NCBI RefSeq assembly: GCF_000002865.3
Contig: NW_001865069.1
Span: 470,088-506,230 of the forward strand
Reading direction: 5' to 3'
Source: Monosiga brevicollis MX1
Taxonomy: Eukaryota > Opisthokonta > Choanoflagellata > Craspedida > Salpingoecidae
DNA: 36,143 nt
Each line of letters opens with the position of its first letter. Within the stretch, counting starts at the first letter, position 1. This document shows positions 1-11,400 of this stretch, in pieces. Below the pieces are notes generated by a model. It worked only from the letters and a program-made list of their open reading frames with translations, did not search any database and was not told the DNA's origin. The position numbers and the translations under genes are program-made.

Positions 1-929
1 CCCAGCAGTTGCACGCTGGGGCCCAGGCATTGCCAAAGAGTCTGATATACCCGATTGGGCAGCCTTTGTGCAAAGTCGCACGAGCACACCGCCACCCCTT
101 CCCTCCCCATTTGCTCTCTTGCAAGGTCAGGGACACAGCAGAACATGCTTCGTCCTTGCCTGTTCTTCTTATTTTATTTTCGTTTGCTCAACAGAGCCTG
201 GCTCTCTCTCTCTCTCTCTCTGTCAGTATCTCTTAGTCGCTCGCTTCATTCACTTGGATTGTGACGGCTTTTGACCTTTAGAACGATTTGCGTCCGACAT
301 GTGGTATTTGCTGTGTGCTTGCATCCTCATGTCGCGCGTGTCCTCCGTGGAGGTCAAGGAACGCTGTATCAATGGGTTTTTCGCACGCTGCCCGTCTCCA
401 ACCACACTTCTCCAGGTCGACCCGGCCGAACTACAACCCATCTTGCATTCACTCGGTCCGTGCTGCGGATCGTTGCATTGCACCAAGTTTATTTCACATC
501 GCTCAGACAAATTACCAAGATCTTACCTTGGGCAATGACCGCCGTGGTTCTTGCCACTCGATCCCCCTCGCAGGTTTGTTCCCGCAGCGCCTCGAGGCCA
601 TTGTGGATGTGACCAAAAAGTTCTTGACGCTCCCTGTTTTCAAAGTGGGTCTGGACAAAGAAGATAAGATCAAGGGCATTGGGGTCTTTGGCGTCGACAG
701 CTTTCGTATCTTCTGCCTTGATGATCTAGAGGCCGCTCCAGCGGACCGAGCACTGCGATCCTTTGTCGCATGGCGTCATAGCTTGGCCAAGGTCACAGAA
801 AGCGAGACCAGTGACACTGCCAAGCTCGCGCAATCAGCCCAAGTGAAGGCCGAGCCCCAGGAGGAGGACGCTGCGCAACCTGAGACGCCCGCAAACGACA
901 TCAAACCCGAGCCTGTGGAGGCAAATTGA
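1..929 (+). CDS. MBD4-type HhH DNA glycosylase, 3' part (5' end outside window)
   Basis: The encoded product should be a helix-hairpin-helix base-excision glycosylase of the MBD4 group, which removes thymine or uracil from G:T/G:U mismatches in the nucleus. Visible exons are <1-125, 282-455 and 574-929, joined in phase 1 and phase 1. Exon 1 ends in PPPLPSPFALLQ, like the SPFNLxQ lead-in of MBD4. Exon 2 carries MWYLLCACILMSR, matching the family's DPWKLLIATIFLNRT helix. Exon 3 has GIGVFGVDSFRIFCLDD, the equivalent of GIGKYGNDSYRIFC in MBD4, and it retains the catalytic Asp. The C-terminal tail after the glycosylase fold (about 50 aa) is acidic and holds two PsiKxE sites (VKAE and IKPE) typical of SUMO acceptors. 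The start codon and any methyl-CpG-binding domain lie before base 1, so I cannot say whether an MBD is present. The gene converges on the GalNAc-transferase. Confidence 0.82.
202..223. repeat. (TC)n microsatellite in glycosylase intron
   Basis: A short uninterrupted TC run lies inside the 126-281 intron of the MBD4-type gene, upstream of the acceptor at 280-281. It may serve as part of the polypyrimidine tract. Confidence 0.8.
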
Positions 930-1421
930 TGAACTCTGTGTGGCTTGCCAAGCCTTGTTACCACGTGCACGCCTCACATACAAGACGCCACGACGATGGG
1001 TGTAGAAACTCAAGTGCAATTGGTTGCATCGAGACATGTTCTTCATCGAATTTTACGCACAGTCACCCTGTCTGCAGTTTGCCTCACGCCCAAACTCGTG
1101 ACATTGACTACGTTCATCAATCCGGAGCAAATGTAAGCTAAATCGCGCCCGCACACCGAGCAGATGTCCAGGACAAGAAAATCCAGCAATCAGAAGACGT
1201 CGACAAGTGGACTGAGTCTACGGGCCCGCACAGTCGTAACAGGACCCAGAGCTTAACCATTCATGTGTCCTGTAAACTGAAACTCTTGCGCTGGGCCATC
1301 TGTGCAGGTGGCCAGTGAAAGTTTGTTGTGGTTATGTGCCGTCAAGCACTGGCCCTTGCGTCGGATCTACTCCGAATTTACATGTAAGTAAGGGCAACAG
1401 CATGCGGTCCGCAGAAAATTG
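930..1421. other. Convergent intergenic gap
   Basis: About 490 bases separate the stop of the glycosylase (+) and the stop of the GalNAc-transferase (-). I see no convincing coding exon or RNA gene here. It should hold the two 3' UTRs. Confidence 0.6.
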
Positions 1422-4400
1422 CTAGACGGCAGACACCGAGTTGCAGAGCGCATGAACAAATGAACAAGAACCGACCTTCTTATGCTCGGCATCCAGCTCC
1501 CAGCCGACGGCTCCAGTATGCCCACACGAACCCATGCCAATGCGTTCACCGTATACTGTCAAGCACGTATCCCAGACATAGCGAATCTCCTGCTTGGCTG
1601 TGAACCAAAAAGACTGCCCAAGAAAAAAAAACAACAACAACAACAACAACAAAAATAACCATCACCATCACCACCACCACCACCACCACCACCACCACCA
1701 CCACCACCACCACCACCACCACCACCACCATCACCATCACCATAACCACAACAACAGCAAGTGAGAAAGCAGAGAAAGAAGCTGAAACAGATCAGATATT
1801 TCGCATCGGCGAGCAAACACGTGTCCACGTACCTGAGAAATGCTGAGAACCGATGCGGGGTGGCAAGGATAAACTAGCGAAGCAGCACCCTTATCAAGGC
1901 ACACATTGAGGCTGTTCTTGACTTGGCCTCGAGCCAAGACAAAATCCTAGTGTTGGCGGTTGGCCATTGGAAAATAAAGACGCCAAACGTGAAGCGATGC
2001 ATGGCATTGGCCATTGAAAAAAAAAAAAAAAAAAAAAGTCAATGGAAAAAGTAAAGTAACAATAGTCGGCAGGGCATGGACTTACCGCTGACGGGATCAA
2101 CTTATTTGGCTGGATGTTTTCCAGGTACCAGCTAAAGGATTTGCACTGCAGCTTTTCCCGCAAAGCCAGGCGTTCGCCAACGTCCCCATGGTCGACCTTG
2201 CGCGCCGAGGGTCGGATTTGGTAGAAAATTTCTTTATAATCGTCCATCCAGGTCTCGGCAAGACGTATGGAGTTGCGCAAAAAGGTATCGTTAATCGTGC
2301 TGTTCGGAATGGTGTAAGGGTGCGAGTCCCGGAAGATGTGTCCCACGTGTGAGCACGGTAGAATATGCAGGCTGCCCCCTATCAGAAGCAGAGCCCAACC
2401 AAAAATGTGACATGTTGGAGAAACAAGGCGCTTGGTGAGAGGTAGCTAAAGGGCAAAACTCGCTCTGCCGTCCCTTTTCTCCAAGCACACGGCCCACTCG
2501 CCACCTCATTGATCAAGGCGTAGATGCAGCGCGGGTGACAGAAAAAGCAACTTTTGCAGAGTGAAAGGTGGGCATGTCTGGTCGGCCTGACATACCACAT
2601 TGCCACACTCGAAAACTCATTTCTAGATTTTCACCGCCCCAACCATCCATGCCTTGATCATACGAGCCCACGTCGTAAAAATATTGGCGATTGATGCCAA
2701 AGAGGCCACCCGCCATGGTCGGCGATTTGACAGGATCTGTGACTTGCGCTACAGGTTCTGGATTGGCCTCCCAAGAAAAGTCCAGCGTCCAATGAAAAGT
2801 GCCGCGAGAACTAGCACCTCCAGCTCCATGGTAACTCATGTCGTTGTTGCTAAGCGTCAAAGCACGAGAGACAGATGAGTCAGGCTGTTCTGGAGGACGT
2901 GGCCAGCGGGAGAGGGCAAGAGAAGGCAAGACTAGTAGTAAACAGAAACAAACTTGATGGAATCGATGACAGGAGTTACCACACGAGAGGGATCACCGGC
3001 CATCCAAGCCAGCAGCGGTTGAATCCAGCCCACGTTGGCTTCGCAGTGACTGTCCAAAAAGATCATGTAATCCGCCGTTGCGTGCTTGGCGCCGAGAAGA
3101 CGCGCTCGAATGAGGCCAAGACGCCGCGGCGAACGCACTAGCTTGACCTGGATGAATCCAACAGAAAAGGCGGGACGGGAAAGAAAGGAAAAAGATTTGC
3201 ATGAGGGGCGCGCTCAAATAATCGTAGATCAAAGAAGCAGGCGGGGCCCGTGAGCTCACGCTCACACACCTTGGCAGGCAACCGCTGGAGCTCTTCCTCT
3301 AACGGTTGCTGTAGCCACGAAGCGTCGGAAGCATCATCAAGAAGAATAATTTCATGCAAAAGGTTCTCTGGAGTTCGGTCCAATACCGACCAGACGGTAC
3401 GAAAAAGTGCCGACCAGGCCTACCGCGGCGGCACAAGTCATGAGGGAAGCCGAGAAGCCACGTCTTTCAAGTTTTTGCGATACAACAATCTTCTTCAGCG
3501 TTGCGCAAGGGTCTGGAGGGATCGGAGGCAACGAGCACGCCTTCTCTCTCAACCGCCAGCCAGGAAGCTCTGGGCTCACCTCATTCACAAAGCAAATGAT
3601 AACGGTGGCAGCGGGCAAGTCAGGCGGATACGCTACATCTTTGCACTGCATGGGTCGGGCATCAGGCACGTCTCGGTGCAGGGAAAGTTGCGAGGATCGG
3701 TATTCATTAAAGGCAAAGCGAGCATGAGCCTCGGCAACACGCTGCTTCTCAGATTTGCCCTCGATGCCTGCCATGAGCTTTTCATCTCGAATGCTTTGGC
3801 TGCGCCGATCGCGGTCAATAGCCGTGTCTGGCTGGTCCCCTCCTTGCAGTACAATCTCTCCTCGGTCACGATCTTGACGCCGCTTCTCTTCCTTGGAAGC
3901 CTGTAGCTTGTTCTGCACGCGCTGGCGCTCGATCTGCTCATCCAAACGCTGAATCTCAGCTTCAACGGCAATGCGGTCTCCACGCAGCTTGGCCAGGCTG
4001 CGCCGGGCCTGAGTCAGTGAGTTTTGGGTATCTGCAATCTTGGCGCGGACTGATTCAACAGTTTGATCAACGGCACCCGGGGCCAGGTCAACCATGTTCG
4101 CGGCGTTGGGGGGCGGAGGAGCTTGCGCCTGGACCTCGTCTAGATCTGCATTGAAGCCCAATTCTCTTGCTGGTTGTTCCCCACGACGCTCCCGCTCCGA
4201 CTGCAGGGCCACAGGGCCATCGTGCTGGTGACGTCGGTCGTGGTGACCCTCGTGCTCACTGGTGAGGTGTGAGACAAGCACAAAAGCGATGGTCACCACG
4301 CTCACCAAGACGAGAAGCGGACGCCATTTAACCTAGAACACGTGCACAGTCACATTTACGAGGCAAGGAGCGGCGTATCAGCTGAGCTGGGCAAGCCGGG

Positions 4401-4498
4401 TGCCTGACGGCCACGCGAAGCCAGGCTGCAACAGAGTTTCTGCCATGGCTGGTCAGCTAGAGTCTGACCTTGACGCTTTGCCCGGGGCGCTGAAGCAT
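1422..4498 (-). CDS. Polypeptide N-acetylgalactosaminyltransferase (GT27)
   Basis: This is a Golgi type II membrane enzyme that transfers GalNAc from UDP-GalNAc to Ser/Thr and starts mucin-type O-glycans. Exons, in order: 4498-4469, 4332-3580, 3419-3270, 3147-2954, 2849-2596, 2378-2086, 1946-1833, 1613-1422. All phases join, giving about 659 aa. A short cytosolic end is followed by a membrane segment (residues about 16-32), then a stem with a coiled coil (about 95-185). The catalytic domain begins near [13 protein letters not shown]. It shows the donor- and metal-binding D343-S-H345 in [14 protein letters not shown], and the second motif [16 protein letters not shown]. It is followed by GHIFR and [10 protein letters not shown]. 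The tail (from about 559) is a ricin-B lectin region with CLD and QSFWF segments, but it looks shorter than the usual three repeats. The first exon encodes only 10 residues, and the start is chosen because AAG|GTCAGA joins in phase to the TM exon. The exact C-terminus is less certain than the rest. Confidence 0.93.
1629..1743. repeat. (CAA)n / (CCA)n trinucleotide repeat
   Basis: A run of A, then CAA repeats, then a long nearly perfect CAC/CCA tract with CATCAC borders. It lies in the intron between exons 7 and 8 of the GalNAc-transferase. On the transcript it reads (GGT)n close to the poly-pyrimidine tract before the acceptor at 1614. ORFs reading poly-Val or poly-Gly here are artefacts. Confidence 0.95.
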
Positions 4499-5312
4499 GT
4501 CCGCGGTTGCTGCTGAAGCGCTGTGACCACGTTAAAGCCCGCCCAGCAGGTGTTGTGCCCGCCGGGCGTGACGCACCCAGTTATGATGGAAGGAGCTCAA
4601 ATCGGTTTGAGAGACTGTTGACTGCAAAGGCTGGGATTCAGGTCACACCAGACTATGAGCTGAGCTGTCAGGTCAGGGCAGGCCTCACTCCAGCTCTCTC
4701 CAACAGCTCGTCACTGGGCCAGCCCCCTTTTCGACCACCCTGCGACCCGTGCATTCCTTGACATGGTTGACATAATCAGCCCGCGTACCTGCCCAGTGTT
4801 CTCGGACCAATGGCTGCACGATGGATAGCGAAAGTGGCGAGAGCCGGATGCGCAAGACCACGACGGAAAAATGTGTCGCGTCATTCAACTGCAACTTCTC
4901 CTTCAACAGCTGCGCAAAGTAATGATGCTGCGGTTAACATTTCTTCAAGTTTGTTGTAATGCTCTTCATTATTGGTTCGGTCAGTGCAATCACGCATTAT
5001 TTTCCGATCACGAAAACTGTTTTTGCTCAGAGACGGTGGACGAGGCTCAGAGACGGGGCGAGATATGGTCCGTCTGAGACTCTGCGACCAGCAACGACTG
5101 GGAAGAACCGTCAATTGACAGGGGGAGAGGGGAGAGGCGTTGACGCCAGTCTGCCCGTCTTCACATGTATATTTTTGTACAGATCTTGAAAGAAGCAACG
5201 AATCCAGAAACAGCGTGTTGAAGTATGCACGGAGCGAGAGGCGCACAAATTGGCTATAATCGCCAGTCTTTGAATCAAAGAAGAAGAAGAAAGGCGAGGC
5301 GAGGCGCCTTGT
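4499..5312. other. Intergenic gap between GalNAc-transferase start and TRPM2 stop
   Basis: About 810 bases separate two minus-strand genes. A minus-strand open stretch at about 4906-4685 translates to a plausible, non-repetitive peptide containing FSVVVLRIRLSP, with a possible donor near 4788. I could not join it to any other exon or family. I treat it as promoter and UTR sequence with an unproven small ORF. Confidence 0.4.
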
Positions 5313-8300
5313 TTAGAAGTAAGCATTGTGCTTCTGCGCCACGAGCTTGAGCAGGCGATGGTGGGAGGCAAAAACCTTGATGCCCGAGTGCACCATCATC
5401 CACTGGCAGTTGCGGGCATCTGAGCCAGCCCGAAGCTGAATTTTGCTGGTGTAGCGGTTCTCGTCGTCGTGAAAGTTGACGCACACTGTCTCAATCCAGG
5501 CATTGTCCGTGTTGCGATTGTCGTGACTGTAAATCGTCGCCACCATTTGGCCTTGCGTCAGCAGCTAGGGTGATGACAAGAACAATGAGGAATGAGGTCT
5601 ACGAAAGTCTTGCTCTCACGAATAAAAGCTATGCATTTTGAGGTGAATTCGACGCACCTCCTTGATGGGTTGCTGGTCCTGTGGCGACATCTCGTCAAAG
5701 CCATCCATGGTCTCTTCGATCAACTCGCGCGCGACAGCCGTGTCCATCTTTTCACCACGATCGCGGAAACCGCCTGGAATGGCCCAGCCTGTGCACATTA
5801 AAAAAAAAAAAAAGAAAAAAAAAGAAAAAGAAGGAGGGCGCGGGGGGTTAGAAGGATCAGCAAGATGTTAGCAAGTGGGAGAGGAGTGCATCGCGCCTGG
5901 CCACAAAGCACTGACCCCCGTTGTCGCTCCGCTCAATGGCAATAAACTCCAGGACCTTGCGGCCGTCGCGTTCCAGCAAGGTGCCGTTGGCGGCCCGACG
6001 CCAACGCGTCACTACGGGATCAGCTGCCCAGTTGACGCCCCACTTGCCCAGCAGACCGCGACCTGTCATGCCCGTACGGCCATGGGGATTGCGTGGACGA
6101 CCAGTCTCGGTATCAACCCAAAATTTGGTTTGGTAGCACGAGCGTCGGTCCACGCCGTTTGCCACGGCGTTGAAGTTGATGGCGCGAGGATCCGCAGGGT
6201 CAGCCCACTCTGGGCCCTTGGCCACACTGGGGTGCGTGTACTCGATGGGGTTGTAGCCAGGCAGGCTCATGCTCCAGTCCACCTGCTCCGGGGCCACCGC
6301 AAATCGCTGCATCTTGCTGCCGGGATAGACAGGGTCCGGAAACCAACGGCTCGCTTCGTTCTTTTGCCGCGAGGCCACCAGGGCCATCGAGTTGCTGTCC
6401 AAGCGATGCATGCTGTCGGCCTCGGAAATGCTCTCCTGTTGGAGGGCACTCAAGACGGCAATGTCCGTGCGCAGTGTGTGGAAATTGCGATCGGCTGCCA
6501 ACTGAGAGTGCGTCAGCTGCTCCTGAAGCATCTCATTGCGGTTGTGCAGATCACGGATCAGGGCCAGCTGCTTGCTGACGCGATTCTCAAGCGTTCCAGT
6601 TTTTTCCTTGTGCAATTCGTCCAGAAACCTGTGGGAACGGGCATGACAAGAGTGAAGGTGCGAAACGGATGGACAGCTTCAAGAGGATTAAAAACAAAGC
6701 GAACAAAGTACCACAAGAAGCACGCGATGCCCACGGGCCGAGCTTCAACAAAACACGACAGGAAACATATGACGCACTTGTCTGTGTTTGTTTCCTGGAA
6801 GATGCGCAGATCATCAAGGTCGGCCTCATGGGTATGGTCCTCCTGTTTGCCGCCGCACTTGCACAGTTGGAGGATGAACGTGATCAGCATGTACACATGC
6901 TGAATCAGGATCAGCGGCGCTGGCAAGAGCGGTCGCTCTTTGTACTCGAGATATAGATTGTAGTTTTGCTTATGCCACAGAGCGACCGCCTCGCTCTGCA
7001 CACGAGCATAAGTGTCCGAAAACATAGCAACTGCAAAAGCAAGCCATCAATGCATTGGCAGAAACCCGTGAGTGGAGGGGGGAGGAGAAGGAGAGCGAAC
7101 AGTGGCAGAAGCACCAAGAGCAAGGGGGAGAAAGTTCACGCACTCAGCAGGTTGACGAGGAGAATGTTGGTGACGAGAATGTACAGGGCCAAAAGAGGGA
7201 GCACCATCCAGGCCGACTGCAAAACCACATCAGGGTCAGTATATAGCTCAGGTCCCAAGCCATGTCACCTGTCATATCGACAAGGGACTTGATCGTGCCA
7301 CCGATGGGCCCTACTGCATGCATTTACGTCTACGTCCCATGCGCTTACCGTGCCACCACATGAGCGGAACAGGCCATCGCCCACGCAGTTTGCTTCAACG
7401 CTGATATCCTCCAAAAATAGTTCGCCTGACAACCATGGCATGTGTTTACAGGATCATGCAAAGGCAGTAAAAACAAGCAATAAGAAAACTAGAGACGAAA
7501 GATAACCACAACCACGGCCGAGGCACCATGTCCAAGGCAACGGACAAGAATCAACTGACCGTAAATTTGAAAGTAAGGTCGGAATATGACGTTCTCGAAT
7601 GTTTCATCGTCCAGCCGGCGATCTGGGTACAGCAACGCCTGGGACATGACGCCAAAACCAAAATAGAAGACGATGACAAGGAAGACAAATACCAACACAT
7701 CGCGAACTATAACAGAGGAACGAGGAAAAAAAGGATAGAAGAGGTGAGAAAGATTGTCATGCTCTGATGACACCACCTCCTTGCAGGACCAAGCTTTCTC
7801 CTCCCTTCCCGCGTAGAGTGCTCTTAGACGTACTCATGCGACCCATCATGATAAGTTTGGGTCCAAGATTTGGTGAAACGGCGTAGTAGCGCATCAGACG
7901 TAGCCAAAGACATACAGCAACAAAACTGTATACGGTTTTGGCATGCACCTGCAAGACAGCGTGGAGAGCATGCAGGCTCGATGAGTATGACAAAGGTGAT
8001 ACGCATTTCGTTGAATCGGCCAGCAGAGCAAAGGACCGGAAGACAAGTCCAACTTGCCTTGGTCTGGACTGAGTCAAGGTGGTGTACGCGAAGAATAAAA
8101 CCGATGACATAGAGCGTAAGCAGAAAAACATCGAGGCGATTCCACACGTCTTCCCAATATTCTTTGGCCTCCAGCAAAAAGTTTGATTGTCGCAGCTCTT
8201 CGACAATGAGCGACAGAAACCAAATGGCAACGATAATTTCGAACACGCTGAGCTCATCCTCAAAGCGGTCCATGGTCATGATGGAAAAAACACAGCACAG

Positions 8301-8394
8301 TGCCAAATGCATGACACAATCAATGACAAAGCTACGTCCATGGTGCACAAAAGAGTCAGCAATAGTCAGGCACCGAGTGGTCAATCATGAAGGG

Positions 8395-8445
<51 letters not shown>

Positions 8446-11400
8446 GATGCGCAAAAACAGGCGGTTCTGTGTTCGCGCTGGCCACGAACCGGGGATATGG
8501 GGCGTTGTAAAAGCGAGAAATCTTGCTGATGGCACGACGCCACCATGGTACGTTAGCTCTGGCACCTGCGGGGCCGCCTTCCTCGACGCTCTTGATGTAC
8601 AGCTGGATGTCAGTGCGCTGATGCAGACCAAACACGTGCAAGCAAAAGGTGGGTGAGTTGTGGGACGTGCCTCGAAACGCGCGAGGCCAAAATGACCTAA
8701 CCTCTTGCTCCTGCACGGCAGCGTCATCATCGGCAAACTTGACAAAGGGAATCAAAAAGGGTAAAAAGATGGCCACAAGAGCAAAATACCAAGAGGAAAT
8801 CTAAGAGTCGAGTCAAACATTGTGCGCAGAAATCCAGCGTAAATGAATGTGATTGCCAGAGAGGAAGACAAGTACATAAGGATAAAGTGAACGGTCGTTA
8901 TCAACAGCGGGCGAGCCAGGCAAGAGACGTACGCCCTTGAGGGAGCCATACCAATCGCGGTTGACAACCGCCTGGACGGCCGGGTGAGAGAGGAAGCGCA
9001 AGCAGTTGGAATCGTAGGCGACCCGCACGGCATTTTTGCCTCGAAACATGGCGATGGGCTCGGAGAGCATCTGGGCCGTCTTGGTGGTATCGGTGCTATA
9101 GCACTCACTCAGAACGCCAACGGCCAGCTGCTCAAACTTTTCCGAGTTGTGAAGCATCTTGGCGCGTTCGTCGGCCATGTGGCTACCCGACAAGGCCTTG
9201 TGCTCGCCGAGCGTACGTAGGATCTTGGAGGCAATCAGCGCATTGGAAATGGACTGATCGGTGCGCTGCCAGAACATTTCGGCCATGCGATACTTGTTGA
9301 CACAAATGGCATACATCAAGAACATGTGGCTGGCCACAACCTCTTGCTCGGCCTTGGACTTGGTATCCCAGGCCTGAAAATCTCGCTTGATACTATAGCG
9401 AGGAAAGTGCGATGCAAGGAGAATGAGAATGTGCTCTGTGGGAGCAAGCGGGTGCTGTCTGCAGCAAGACGTGTATGCATGACCGGTCATCAGACGCACT
9501 CGAAATTGCGGTCGACCAAGGCACCCAAAACCTTTTCCATGTTGAGGACGCGGTACTTGCGTTTCGTGTCCGAAAGGTTGACCTTTTTACGAAGCAGCTT
9601 GACAAGCACGCTTACGTGGCTGTCATCGCGACTGGCATGACTCTGTGATGACAAAAGAGCAATGAAACGACACGTACAACCACACCACTCACTCCATGCC
9701 AAGAGGGCAAACATACCCGATAGAGCTCTTCAACAGCGTGTGTACAAGGCACAGCATCAGCCGATTCCATTTCCGAGCTGGGCGTGCCACGCGAACCCTT
9801 GCCAAAATTGGCTGGGTTTTCAATAGACGATGCGCTTGGGTTGTTGACGTCGTTGGCGTGCTCAACCTTGACCGTCGCCAAGGAGGCACCGTGCTCCAGG
9901 TACAGACCAACAAAGTCGGGCTTGTTCTTCTTCATGGCCATGATAAAATTGTGGTTCAACATGGTGGACTAAGAACGAATTCAAGATCGACGAGTTGAGT
10001 ACGAAATACGACCCTTGCGCGCGAAGAGAACGCCTGACTGAAACTTACATTCACTTTGGCACCACCCTGACGTAGCACGCGGCTAGCAATGTCCAGTCGA
10101 TCAAAGTTCATGGCTGCAGGGCAATACGAGATTGTTACAAAAAAAAAAATGAAATAAAAAAATAAAATAAAAAGTAAAAATAAAGCCCCCACCGCCCCCC
10201 AAGGAAAAAAAAGAAAGAAAGAAAGAAAACAAGGAAAACAAGTTTCGGTGCTCGTCAGATGTGGCTCTTGACCGGGGAGCGGCGACGTTGCAGGTCGAAT
10301 GAAACGGGACCAACCTTGCTCAAGCTTTTTGGTCAAATCGACGTCACGCGAGCCGTAAAAGATGGCATTCAAAATGGTCTCATCAATGGCATCGCTGTTC
10401 GAGTCCTGTGCATTGAAAACGTAGACCAGGTCGGGCTGTCGCACACATTCAAAGGCTTGGTGCATCAAGTCCACTTGCTTGTCGCCAGGCTAGAGACGGG
10501 CAGCGGTGGTCCGAGGGTCAAGGGAACAAAAGCATGGAAACAGGAGCGCGATTGCATCCATGGGATTGGTCCAGAAGAAAGGCATTCCGAAGAGTAGGAC
10601 ACAACATACCAGATGGGCAAACTGCGTAGCAATGATGGCTTTGAGCTCCTGCACAGTATGGCTGCGGTGGCGACTGTTGCCCGAGTGCAGGAATTGATAG
10701 GCGTATGCCAACACGTCGGCTGCCAGACCTGACCCGTCAACCACTACAATGGGGTTGCCGGCGCGCACACTCTCCATGGCCGTTTTCATGGTGCCAGGGC
10801 CACCTTGGATGACAATGGTGATGGTGGGCGCGTTGTACTCGACGCGAGCGGCCTGCTCAAATTGGGCGCGCACTTCAATTTCTCCACCAAAGTCGTCGAT
10901 GCCCGAGTCCACAAAGACAAACATGTTGTGGTTGTGATCCGGGCACTTGAACATCTGGTCCTGGACCACATATGGCTTGGCGCGATACTGGGGCTATATA
11001 TCCGAGCAAGCCAGCGTCGAACGGAGCACCAGATTGTCAGTGCGAATGGACGGCAACATGGAGCAAAAACGGCAAAATAGATGTGAACCAGGTGAAGAGC
11101 GTACCTGCTCCATTTCCTTGCGATCTTTCAGAATGCCCCAAGTGATGACACCAACCACCGGCACAAAACTACGGGGGCGCAATGTGTTCAGGACGGGCAA
11201 CAAATAAACAAAAGTTTGGCAAGCGCAAGACACAGCTCACAAACAGGGTGCCCTGTCAGTGACCACAAAATCAATCACCGAGAACATGAAAACACACCGA
11301 TCACGCAGGAGGTCCGACATGATGGATCCCGTCAGTTGCATGACACCTGTGCGTGGTTGGAGACATTGAACCAGGATGGGTGAGGAGGCGATTCCCAGAC

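Noticed and set aside
1546-1828. Poly-Val and poly-Gly ORFs on the minus strand
   Set aside because: They are translations of the (CCA)n repeat inside the GalNAc-transferase intron.
3250-3906. 218-codon plus-strand ORF
   Set aside because: It is antisense to GalNAc-transferase exons and their intron; the minus-strand frame carries the family motifs.
5875-6903. 342-codon plus-strand ORF
   Set aside because: It lies antisense to the conserved NUDT9H exons 6628-5916 and 7030-6778 of TRPM2, whose frame is proven by motifs and phase. The plus-strand reading has no recognisable domain.
8395-8443. Poly-A run as a retroposon tail
   Set aside because: No target-site duplication, element body or reverse-transcriptase sequence lies next to it, and poly-A runs are common in introns across the window.
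8356-8776. Phe-rich ORF that could pass for a membrane protein
   Set aside because: The Phe run is the poly-A/T homopolymer in a TRPM2 intron. The real exon in that ORF (8617-8490) ends before it.
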